Positions 1 to 5,788 of a DNA stretch of 7,589 nucleotides are shown here, in pieces. Origin of the DNA: Parcubacteria group bacterium SW_6_46_9. Lineage in GTDB: Bacteria; Patescibacteriota; Minisyncoccia; Phycocordibacterales; SW-6-46-9. Numbering within the stretch: position 1 is the first letter of the stretch; each line of letters begins with the position of its first letter. A program made the translations under genes and the position numbers. The DNA is taken from assembly GCA_003022255.1 (NCBI GenBank), contig PXPA01000065.1:1-7589 (forward strand). The letters run 5' to 3'. The notes under the pieces are model-generated. The model did no database searches. It was not told the DNA's origin and worked only from the letters and a program-made list of their open reading frames with translations.

Positions 1-2
1 GG

Positions 3-611
3 GGGTGGACAGATGATTACGATCCGGATAGCTCGCTGCAGGACAAAGCTCACCAGCTTATCAGTGGTTTCTGGAATTCGCGGTTCAACAGCGACTTGAC
101 TGCTCAGCTGGAAAACGCTGGTTATCGTAACTCGGCATTACGCAGTTTTGAGGACTGGGAAGAGGCTAGCGAAAATGGTCCAGAGTTCATGCTGAACCTG
201 GAGTGGTGGAGTCTAGACCATCATAAGAGTATCCAGGATGTAATTAATGGTAAAGAGGGTTGGTCTAGCCACACCAGTGATCCCGTAGAGTCGGCAGTGG
301 GAAGCTTCATTGACAGCATTCGGTCCGAGATTAAGAACGAATTCAGAAGTCGCTTTAATCGGATCGAATCCCCTGGTAGTAATGAGGTTCCGTTTTCTCT
401 GGAGATGGAGCTTAAAGATGGATTGCAGTCGATTGTGGATTTAGTAGTTCAGGAAGTTACGAATGAACTATCCCGATTTGAGTTCGACCTTAATCTCAAT
501 GGGGAAACAGAGCGCAGGCTACGGCGACTGATAGCCGCAGAAATAACTGAAAAACTTGATACCAGCGCACGGGTGATACCAGAAGACGATGCTGCGTATC
601 TGTCTAACTGA
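3..611 (+). CDS. Unrecognised acidic protein, 5'-truncated, first gene of the ubiquitin-like cassette
   Basis: The reading frame is open from the first bases of the window to a TGA stop, so the true start lies upstream; the TTG at 96 is only an internal codon. About 202 residues are visible. They are rich in Glu, Asp and Trp in the first half (for example a NLEWWSLDHH stretch), followed by two amphipathic helical stretches, FIDSIRSEIKNEF and LQSIVDLVVQEVTNEL, and a charged C-terminus with RRLRRLIAAEI. There is no signal peptide or membrane segment in the visible part and I recognise no domain. The stop overlaps the most upstream possible start of the JAB gene by 23 bases, so the two genes are probably co-transcribed and perhaps translationally coupled. 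By position it could be a conjugation partner, an E2-like protein or a target of the cassette, but no catalytic motif supports any of these. That it is a real coding region is fairly sure; its function is unknown. Confidence 0.75.
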   Translation, partial: GWTDDYDPDSSLQDKAHQLISGFWNSRFNSDLTAQLENAGYRNSALRSFEDWEEASENGPEFMLNLEWWSLDHHKSIQDVINGKEGWSSHTSDPVESAVGSFIDSIRSEIKNEFRSRFNRIESPGSNEVPFSLEMELKDGLQSIVDLVVQEVTNELSRFEFDLNLNGETERRLRRLIAAEITEKLDTSARVIPEDDAAYLSN

Positions 612-1530
612 CACTGAACCTCTCATCAAACACTTGACTACACTTATGATAGACGTAGTCCTCAAGTACGGATCTGAACAATCAGCAGAGACCGAAAACC
701 ACTACATTGTAGGCCGAGACGGCGTCTACCTCCACAAAGAAAATGACTTGTTGGAGGCTACCGTTGAGGTTGATGGCGTGGCTTTCCTGGAGGAGGTTGA
801 GAAATCTGCTACCTGGAAGCTGCCGCCGATTACTGCCCTCGATGCCTATAAGGTCCTGCTTTTCTTTCGCAGGATTCAGGCGCTGCATAAGAGTGAGGCG
901 GTTGTTCTCCTCCACTACTCGCAGGCAGCTGAGCAGTACTACATTCACTGTCCGGAACAGCGGGTATCTGCCGGAAAGGTCGATTATGACTTGAGTGAGC
1001 GGTTCGAATCGTATCAGTTGGTTGGTACGATTCACTCACACTCAAGTTTCTCCGCTTTCCACTCAGGAGTGGATGATGACAACGAGGAGCACTTTGATGG
1101 CCTCCATATTACTATGGGCCATCTTAGCGAGAACTACTTTAGTCTTAGCTGTTCGCTTGTGGTCAACGGGAACCGGTTTACCTTCAAGAATTACGAAGAC
1201 GTGATTCAGGGCCTTACTGAGGTTGACTGGACCCCCACAAGGAAACTGCAGAAGCGTTATTCTTCGGTCTATCCGGGCCGAACGAACAACCCTAAGCTTG
1301 TCAGGCGAGGCAGTTATCCCAAACGCCAGATGGTCTCTAAGCGGAAGATAAACAGGGGTTACAACGATCAGTTCTGGGACATTGAGCTTCCGGAGGAGGA
1401 CAAGGCCTCTGTAACTTTTCCGCAGGACTGGATGAATAAAGTGAGCAGGTACTCCCGCTCACAGTCACGTAAGTCCTCGAAAAGTAAAGCCCGGGTATTG
1501 AAATCATCCCGGCAGCTAAGGAGACGATAA
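589..1530 (+). CDS. JAB/JAMM (Mov34/MPN/PAD-1-like) metalloprotease with basic C-terminal tail
   Basis: Predicted zinc isopeptidase of the JAB/JAMM fold, which in bacteria and eukaryotes cleaves ubiquitin-like proteins from precursors or conjugates. The JAMM signature is complete: H149-S-H151, seven residues, S159, two residues, D162, with E103 in the SEAVVLL strand as the probable catalytic glutamate. After the motif comes DDDNEEHFDGLHITMGHL, then a VVNGNRF strand, a pattern I associate with JAB proteins encoded beside ThiF-like genes. Residues about 215-313 form an extra tail rich in Arg, Lys and Ser (ending SSRQLRRR), unusual for a minimal JAB domain and possibly nucleic-acid binding. Two starts are plausible: ATG 589, overlapping the previous gene by 23 bases, and ATG 646, which leaves a 34-base gap similar to the 35-base gap before the next gene; residue numbers here use 589. 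Neither has a clear ribosome binding site. The neighbouring E1-like and ubiquitin-like genes make deconjugation or maturation of that Ubl the likely role. Confidence 0.9.
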   Translation: MLRICLTDTEPLIKHLTTLMIDVVLKYGSEQSAETENHYIVGRDGVYLHKENDLLEATVEVDGVAFLEEVEKSATWKLPPITALDAYKVLLFFRRIQALHKSEAVVLLHYSQAAEQYYIHCPEQRVSAGKVDYDLSERFESYQLVGTIHSHSSFSAFHSGVDDDNEEHFDGLHITMGHLSENYFSLSCSLVVNGNRFTFKNYEDVIQGLTEVDWTPTRKLQKRYSSVYPGRTNNPKLVRRGSYPKRQMVSKRKINRGYNDQFWDIELPEEDKASVTFPQDWMNKVSRYSRSQSRKSSKSKARVLKSSRQLRRR

Positions 1531-1565
1531 TTCACGCAATTGTGCATAACTAGAACACTATCATC

Positions 1566-2252
1566 ATGACAGACCGAATGAGCATAGTCGTGATCGGTAT
1601 CGGTGGAATCGGTGGTTGGTTACTTCGGCCGCTTTTGCGGTATCTCAACTACGAATTCGACCAACCGGAGGTAACCCTGATCGATGGCGACGAATTTGAG
1701 CCGGATAACGCCGACAGGCAAAACTTTTCTTCTCTGAGGAATAAAGCAGAGGAGAAAGCTGAGGCATTCCGGCAAGAGTTTTCGTCGCTAAGAATTCGTT
1801 CTCAGCCAGAGTACGTTACCGATAGTAACGTGTTTCGGCACATTCAGCCACGAACTGGGGTGGTGTTTCTCAGTGTCGACAATCACGCAACCAGAAAACT
1901 GGTTTCGGACAGATGCGAGCAAATCGATGACATCTGCCTGATCTCTGGCGGAAACGATTATACGTCTGGTAATGTGCAGATTCACTTGACAAGAAATGGT
2001 GATAATGTTACATTACCAATTGGAAATCAGTTCCATCCGGAGATCCAGCAGCCCGAAGATGCAAATCCGGGCGAGCAGGGCTGTGATGAAGTTGTCGAAT
2101 CTGAGCCACAATTGCTCATGATGAACCACTTTATCGCTTCACTCATGCTCAATGCCTTTGAGCGATTTGTGTCACAGGGAGGTGATGGCCTTTATGATGA
2201 GGTCTACGCTGATTGTAGAGCGAATAAGACTCGACCAGTCAGTCGTAGTTAA
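1566..2252 (+). CDS. ThiF/E1-like adenylyltransferase
   Basis: Predicted to adenylate the C-terminal glycine of a ubiquitin-like protein with ATP, the first step of E1-type activation. The 228-residue protein has a Rossmann glycine loop at 11-17 (GIGGIGG), the acidic strand end D40-G-D42, then the E1 signature with N48, R51 and Q52, a downstream Lys (K60 or K64), and the VDN-HATR segment with D105, N106 and R110. These are the residues E1/ThiF/MoeB enzymes use to bind ATP-Mg and form the acyl-adenylate. There are no paired CxxC zinc motifs as in ThiF and MoeB. C173, in a GCDEV stretch followed by a PQLLMMN helix, is the best candidate for a thioester cysteine, but this is inference. It is a single adenylation domain, with no fused E2 as in CBASS Cap2. 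ATG 1578 (MSIVVIG) is an alternative start closer to the first strand. It lies 35 bases after the JAB gene, in the same orientation. Confidence 0.9.
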   Translation: MTDRMSIVVIGIGGIGGWLLRPLLRYLNYEFDQPEVTLIDGDEFEPDNADRQNFSSLRNKAEEKAEAFRQEFSSLRIRSQPEYVTDSNVFRHIQPRTGVVFLSVDNHATRKLVSDRCEQIDDICLISGGNDYTSGNVQIHLTRNGDNVTLPIGNQFHPEIQQPEDANPGEQGCDEVVESEPQLLMMNHFIASLMLNAFERFVSQGGDGLYDEVYADCRANKTRPVSRS

Positions 2253-2304
2253 GCCTCATCATCGGGCATCACCTTAACTCTCTTTCATTGACCACTTTTT
2301 TGCT

Positions 2305-2568
2305 ATGCCTACGACGCTCGCATCACCGACGGAAACCGAAAGAGCAGAAGACATCGTTGTGACCGTCATCAACGGAGTCAATCGGCAGACGCTGGAAGTG
2401 GCGGGAATGACCGTCGGGGAAGTCCGGCGCCAGTACCGCGACACTCTGAACATCGACCCCGATGCGAAGGCGCTCGTCAACGGTGACGAACCGGAAGGCG
2501 GTGAAGAGCATCGCCTTGGGAGCCAAGACGAACTCGAGTTCGTACAGGAGAGTGGCACGAACGGCTAG
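2305..2568 (+). CDS. Small ubiquitin-like beta-grasp protein
   Basis: An 87-residue protein with the layout of a ubiquitin-like fold: strand at 17-23 (DIVVTVI), strand at 27-32, helix about 36-48, strand KALVNG at 55-60, short turn with HRL, and final strand ELEFVQ at 76-81, then a tail ending G-T-N-G. The pattern VNG, then a charged loop, then L-G-x-x-D-x-L-E-F-V and a terminal Gly resembles the small Ubl proteins that accompany ThiF and JAB genes, including PRTRC-type protein C. The first 16 residues are a flexible acidic and Thr/Ser-rich leader. It ends in one glycine rather than Gly-Gly, and the glycine is already terminal, so no processing is needed before adenylation. It lies 52 bases after the E1-like gene and is followed by a terminator, so it closes the cassette. 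Its G+C (about 60% over 2341-2580) is well above its neighbours. Overlapping frames on both strands are shadows of this gene. Confidence 0.82.
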   Translation: MPTTLASPTETERAEDIVVTVINGVNRQTLEVAGMTVGEVRRQYRDTLNIDPDAKALVNGDEPEGGEEHRLGSQDELEFVQESGTNG

Positions 2569-2604
2569 ACAAACGGCCTCTCGGCACACGAGAATGGCCA
2601 CAAC

Positions 2605-2646
2605 GGGTGCAGACCGCTTGCGCGGACTGCCCCCCTTTTTTATTTT
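2605..2646 (+). terminator. Intrinsic terminator closing the ubiquitin-like cassette
   Basis: Bases 2605-2617 pair with 2622-2634 around a TTGC loop: GGG, GCAG and CCGC pair with CCC, CTGC and GCGG, with two single-base mismatches between the blocks. A T-rich run (TTTTTTATTTT) follows directly. It lies 37 bases after the ubiquitin-like gene and ahead of a long AT-rich gap, so it should end the transcript of region 1. Confidence 0.8.
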
Positions 2647-3196
2647 ATTACGATTAAAAGAATAATTCGATATAACGATACTTTACTGAATTTTTAACCC
2701 CCTACAAACTCCTCTTAATGCACCAGCTCACTCATTAATTTGGATCCGATTGTAAATCGTGAAGATCCCAATAAGATTAGGTGTGGTAATGGAGGTCTTG
2801 TATGCACTATACCTTCTTCCCAAAAAAGAGTTGAGTATCACCAAACATGGCTCGCAGGAAGTCAACTGACTCACGCCAGTAATTTCCAGCTATTCTTCAA
2901 GCTTTTAACGATGATTTGAATTTTGAAGAAGTATGAATATTATAGTAATTAGCAGGTTATAAAATGAATCTATTATGAGTTTTCCCAAAAATCGCTTCGT
3001 CACTAAGAGGGGCTTGGCTTGCTGAAGCTAAACGATCACTTTTATGCCATGAAGGAACCAGATAGGCGGATATTAAACCGAAGAATAAAAGAGCGAGATT
3101 GAGTTTGTACAAATTTCTTTGTTTTAATTATCTAGAGCTAGTTGTGGTTGAATCGTGTAATTTAAATGATCTGGGTTTACAGGTCTTTATACTAAA
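2647..3196. other. AT-rich intergenic gap without a convincing gene
   Basis: No plus-strand frame longer than about 27 codons stands out here, and G+C drops to roughly 22-27% in the stretches I counted. On the minus strand there are two short open stretches. One is 2957-3112, which from a TTG would give 51 residues with a hydrophobic segment LNLALLFFGLISAYLV. The other is 2807-2896, 29 codons ending FFGKKV before a stop, which reads like the C-terminus of a lost gene. Neither has a strong start or supporting context, so neither is called as a gene. No tRNA, rRNA, CRISPR array or insertion sequence with clear ends is visible. Confidence 0.6.
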
Positions 3197-3240
3197 TTGA
3201 CAAGTTATGGTATTGACTAATTAATAAAAAATGCTAACAT
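3197..3240 (+). promoter_or_regulatory. Candidate promoter region of the glutamate-receptor-like channel gene
   Basis: A TTGACT at 3213-3218 is followed after 16 bases by TAACAT at 3235-3240. The second box also reads TAACATTG, close to the Bacteroidota -7 element TAnnTTTG. An exact TTGACA lies just upstream at 3197-3202, but its best -10 partner (TTAATA near 3221) is weaker. The predicted transcript would have a leader of about 40 bases before the ATG at 3285. This is a pattern match in AT-rich DNA, so chance resemblance is possible. Confidence 0.45.
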
Positions 3241-3284
3241 TGTTTTGGACTTCCTATTCTTTGGCATAGACATTCATTAGTGTT

Positions 3285-4388
3285 ATGCAGTATCGTCTGT
3301 TTTTGAGTGCCCTTGTTTTTTTGACTGTAGTGAACCCGGTCAATGCACAACCAGGTGAACCGACTCGTGGTGATACTGTAACAGTCGCCGTTAGTAATTT
3401 TCCCCCATTACTTCAAGAGCGAGAAAATACGCTTAACAGTGACCGAGACTATTCTGGCTACACTGTGGATCTTTTGAATGAAATCAAGCTGAAAACAAGC
3501 CTGAATTTTCAGATACGCGAGTACGAGAATACCGATGCTGTGTTGCGGGCTGTAAGTGATGAAGCGGCGGATATGGGCGGCTCAGGCATTACAATCACTT
3601 CTGAGCGAGAGGAGTATCTTGACTTTACACAACCACATTATGAATCCGGTCTCGGTATTCTGACACGCAGTGAACTGCCTTGGTACCGAGAGGTCCCCCA
3701 ACGGATCGCTATTATTTTCGGCAATCTGAAATCTTTGCTTGCCACCTTTCTAATCTTCTGGATTTTTGCTGCACACGTGCTGTGGTGGTCTGAAATGGAC
3801 GAGCAGTTTGAGGAAGGGGAGATTCGTGACGGATACATCCCGGGCATTTTCGACTCAGTCTATTTCTGTATCATTGTTATGAGTACGGTCGGCTTTGGTG
3901 ACATTACTCCCAATAATTGGATTGGACGGATATGCACAGTCATTCTCATCTTCGTCGGAATAAGTTTCTTCGGTTGGTTTGTCAGTGAAGCCTCTTCGGC
4001 ACTGACGGTATACAAGTCCCAGACACAGATTTCCGGCCCGAATGACTTGCGCGGAAAGAAGGTAGCGACGGAAAAGGCCACCACAAGCATTGAAGCCCTT
4101 TCGCAAATTGGTGCGGATATTGTGCGGAAGAATACGTTCCAGGAAGCATTTCAGGCCTTGCAAGCTGGGGAAGTACAGGCTGCGGTCTTTGATTACCCGG
4201 TGCTCGTACACTATGCGAAGACGAAAACAAAAGATAATGGCGTGGAGCTAGTGGACGGTAAGTTCAAAGAGGAGTATTATGGGTTTGTTTTGCAGCCGGA
4301 TAGCCCTTATAGAGAGGCGATTAGTCGAGCAATTTTAGAGTTGCAGCGAGACGGTACACTTAGACAGTTGCACCAGAAATATTTTTAG
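3285..4388 (+). CDS. Prokaryotic ionotropic glutamate-receptor-like (GluR0-type) potassium channel
   Basis: Ligand-gated ion channel subunit of the inner membrane. The 367-residue protein has a signal peptide (1-21, cleavage likely after VNA), the first half of a periplasmic amino-acid-binding domain (about 30-132), a membrane helix (about 147-168), a re-entrant pore loop with the filter TVGFGD at 201-206, a second helix (about 216-234) and the second half of the binding domain (about 245-367). This order, a periplasmic binding protein interrupted by a two-helix pore, is that of Synechocystis GluR0. The stretch GITITSEREEYLDFTQP contains R108, which corresponds to the arginine that holds the ligand alpha-carboxylate in glutamate receptors, and D303 in VFDYPVL is a candidate for the amino-group contact. 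The filter predicts potassium selectivity; the ligand is unknown. Four subunits should form the pore. The gene has its own promoter candidate and terminator, so it is probably monocistronic. There is no clear ribosome binding site before the ATG. Confidence 0.93.
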   Translation: MQYRLFLSALVFLTVVNPVNAQPGEPTRGDTVTVAVSNFPPLLQERENTLNSDRDYSGYTVDLLNEIKLKTSLNFQIREYENTDAVLRAVSDEAADMGGSGITITSEREEYLDFTQPHYESGLGILTRSELPWYREVPQRIAIIFGNLKSLLATFLIFWIFAAHVLWWSEMDEQFEEGEIRDGYIPGIFDSVYFCIIVMSTVGFGDITPNNWIGRICTVILIFVGISFFGWFVSEASSALTVYKSQTQISGPNDLRGKKVATEKATTSIEALSQIGADIVRKNTFQEAFQALQAGEVQAAVFDYPVLVHYAKTKTKDNGVELVDGKFKEEYYGFVLQPDSPYREAISRAILELQRDGTLRQLHQKYF

Positions 4389-4411
4389 TGATGAACACGT
4401 ATCACTAAAAA
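4382..4411 (+). repeat. Inverted repeat across the channel gene stop codon
   Basis: TTTTTAGTGAT at 4382-4392 pairs perfectly with ATCACTAAAAA at 4401-4411 around an 8-base loop. The stop TAG at 4386-4388 lies in the left arm. The right arm shares its A-run with the next hairpin (the terminator), so the two structures compete for the same bases. It may only be an mRNA end-protecting hairpin. Confidence 0.55.
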
Positions 4412-4441
4412 AAAGCGGACGGAAGCCCGTCCGCTTTTTTT
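4407..4441 (+). terminator. Strong intrinsic terminator, probably active in both directions
   Basis: A perfect 8-base-pair stem, GCGGACGG at 4415-4422 with CCGTCCGC at 4427-4434, closes an AAGC loop. It is preceded by eight A and followed by seven T, so it can work on either strand. It ends the channel transcript 47 bases after the stop codon and isolates it from the operon that begins at once downstream. Confidence 0.93.
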
Positions 4442-4442
4442 A

Positions 4443-4471
4443 TTGACACAATACTTTATTTATTATAAGAT
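4443..4471 (+). promoter_or_regulatory. Sigma-70-like promoter of the DUF4178/DUF2617 operon
   Basis: An exact TTGACA at 4443-4448 is followed, after an optimal 17-base spacer, by TAAGAT at 4466-4471 in a very AT-rich setting. The -35 box begins two bases after the terminator T-run, so the operon has its own promoter directly behind the channel gene. The leader to the ATG at 4524 would be about 45 bases. Confidence 0.6.
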
Positions 4472-4523
4472 AACACTGGATTGACGAAATCTAATCTTCT
4501 TTTTAAAAACCACACCTAAACCG

Positions 4524-5141
4524 ATGAGTGATACCAACCTAAAGCTAACCCAAGAAGGTCAGCGAATTGCCAAAATTGCTGCCCTGATATTTCTGGTCGG
4601 ACTAACTGGAGTGATCCTTAACCTCTTTTTTTCAACCCTGCTCAGTTTTATTTTGGGGGCAGTGGTCGGTGTGCTTGCTGTTATAGGTTGGGCAATGCTG
4701 AAGACCGATACCCAATCGGATCAGCAACAAGCGCAGCCAGAGAGTGGTGGTGAGCCGATTGACGTTGAGGCTGCCTTAAAAGACTTGGCGCAACTGAACA
4801 TGAGCGTGCGGTCTCATGATCTTCCCGATGATCTAATAGACCGGATCGAAGGAGCAATTGATTCGGTTGGGAAAATTCTCAATGATCTAGACGGTCAATT
4901 TGGTGATCAGTACATTACGAAAGTTTGGTACCGAATTGCGCGAGAGCATCTCCCCAACCCGGTTGAAACGTATATCGAATTTGATCCTGAGTACCGAACA
5001 GACGAAAGACGGGAAGAGCTTGAAGATGCCCTGCAAGCGCTCGAAAAGGAGATTGAGCGGACACGAGAGAAGATGAGCAAAAGGAAGCAGGGCGAATTTC
5101 AACAGGAAGCATCACGGTTAGAAGCTGTATACCTTGAGTAG
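4524..5141 (+). CDS. Two-helix membrane protein with cytosolic helical domain
   Basis: I do not recognise this 205-residue protein with certainty. Residues about 15-58 form a hydrophobic hairpin (IAKIAALIFLVGLTGVIL, then LLSFILGAVVGVLAVIGWAML), followed by a Gln/Ser-rich linker (60-76), a helical region (82-150) and a charged coiled-coil tail (about 160-200). The first residues are polar, so both ends probably face the cytosol. The segment with LPDDLIDRIEGAIDSVGKIL and then REHLPNPVETYIEF loosely recalls the helical region of XpaC-like (BCIP hydrolysis family) and related toxic-anion-resistance proteins, where a conserved YLP precedes a helix; this is weak. It is the first gene behind the 4443 promoter and lies 29 bases before the DUF4178-like gene, so it probably anchors or scaffolds that system at the inner membrane. 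No Shine-Dalgarno sequence precedes the ATG. Confidence 0.85.
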   Translation: MSDTNLKLTQEGQRIAKIAALIFLVGLTGVILNLFFSTLLSFILGAVVGVLAVIGWAMLKTDTQSDQQQAQPESGGEPIDVEAALKDLAQLNMSVRSHDLPDDLIDRIEGAIDSVGKILNDLDGQFGDQYITKVWYRIAREHLPNPVETYIEFDPEYRTDERREELEDALQALEKEIERTREKMSKRKQGEFQQEASRLEAVYLE

Positions 5142-5170
5142 TAATTCTCATAAATAAACCGTACGATCTG

Positions 5171-5788
5171 ATGTCTGATAACTCGTTTCGCAGCAAGGTA
5201 AGTGAAATTCGTAGTCTTGAGAATCCGATCCCTCCGTCCGAGCGTCATGAGTTTGACATTAGAGATCTTGAAGCAGGAGGATTTCTCCTGCTTGATGAAA
5301 CTCCCTTTAAGGTAGTCGACTGCTTTCGCTACCAGGAAACTGATGAGAACCACACGAAAGACTGGAAGTTTTGCTCCTACGAACTAAAACTCTGTAATCT
5401 CCTTACCGGAGATACTGAGCTCATTGAGTGGGAGGATGGTGATGAGCTGCTGATCCTGCTTACGCTCGAAGAGCTTTCTTTGCGTGACTTGCAAGCCGAT
5501 GGCGATCCAATCAGCTCAATGAGCGCTGTAAAAAGTGCTGACAAAATTGAGTATAACGGCAAGAAGTTCTGGTACGAAGAGATGTGGGCGGCCAATTACC
5601 ACCGCCTCAGCCAGAAAGGCGATCCCGAACCTGTGCACCTCTGGGAGTTTGAGTCCCAGAACCGATATCTGACAATTGAGGATTGGAAGTTGGGTGCCGG
5701 AAGAGAGAACCGAGTCTACACGACTCGTGAAGTGCCATCCACTAAAATTGAAATCATCTCTACTGATGGAGGTGATGCCAATGGATGA
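5171..5788 (+). CDS. DUF4178-like protein
   Basis: A 205-residue soluble, acidic protein, rich in aromatic residues. The body begins with DIRDLEAGGFLLLDETPFKVVDCFRYQE (split here: the L-x-x-GG turn at 33-37, the F-KVVD strand at 46-50), then W65 and a Y-ELKLCN strand, LIEWED at 84-89, and later GKKFWYEE and a YLTIEDW stretch. An early L-x-x-G turn, a short strand with a hydrophobic-V pattern, an aromatic residue, then W and an E-x-x-L strand is the layout of DUF4178. The function of that family is not established; its genes often lie with DUF350 membrane proteins, DUF2617 proteins and aminopropyltransferases. The next gene here is DUF2617-like, which strengthens the call. Its 3' end overlaps that gene by 8 bases. 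There is no signal peptide, so it should act in the cytosol, perhaps at the membrane with the preceding protein. Confidence 0.8.
   Translation: MSDNSFRSKVSEIRSLENPIPPSERHEFDIRDLEAGGFLLLDETPFKVVDCFRYQETDENHTKDWKFCSYELKLCNLLTGDTELIEWEDGDELLILLTLEELSLRDLQADGDPISSMSAVKSADKIEYNGKKFWYEEMWAANYHRLSQKGDPEPVHLWEFESQNRYLTIEDWKLGAGRENRVYTTREVPSTKIEIISTDGGDANG
5768..5774 (+). promoter_or_regulatory. Ribosome binding site that selects the start of the DUF2617-like gene
   Basis: GGAGGTG lies inside the end of the DUF4178-like gene. From GGAGGT there are 7 bases to the ATG at 5781, against only 1 base to the in-frame ATG at 5775, which favours 5781. It also encodes Gly-Gly in the upstream protein, so it could be coincidental in a genome whose other genes here lack such sites. 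Confidence 0.5.

Noticed and set aside
682..1035. 117-codon open frame on the minus strand and overlapping frames on both strands
   Set aside because: They shadow the JAB gene, which carries an intact catalytic motif.
589..1530. JAB protein as a RadC-type protein
   Set aside because: The motif H-S-H-S-S-F-S-A-F-H-S-G-V-D and the neighbours fit Ubl-linked JAB proteins; there is no helix-hairpin-helix region as expected for RadC.
1566..2252. ThiF-like gene as part of thiamine or molybdopterin biosynthesis
   Set aside because: No thi or moa genes are nearby, zinc CxxC pairs are absent, and the neighbouring Ubl lacks the Gly-Gly end of ThiS and MoaD.
3..2568. A complete PRTRC plasmid cassette
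   Set aside because: The JAB, ThiF and small Ubl parts are reminiscent, but no ParB-like, ParM-like (protein D) or other PRTRC genes are visible and gene order cannot be checked beyond the window.
2274..2665. Several alternative frames around the Ubl gene
   Set aside because: High G+C gives long open frames on both strands here; only 2305-2568 has a beta-grasp pattern and lies in the cassette orientation.
2789..2869. Short plus-strand frame of 26 codons in the AT-rich gap
   Set aside because: Too short, no supporting signals, and the hydrophobic or protein-like reading in this stretch is on the other strand.
3855..4211. 118-codon open frame on the minus strand
   Set aside because: It is antisense to the pore and second ligand-binding half of the channel gene and has no protein-like features.
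5676..5780. Upstream extension of the DUF2617-like gene
   Set aside because: It overlaps the DUF4178-like gene in another frame and lacks a start signal, while ATG 5781 has a well-spaced GGAGGT.
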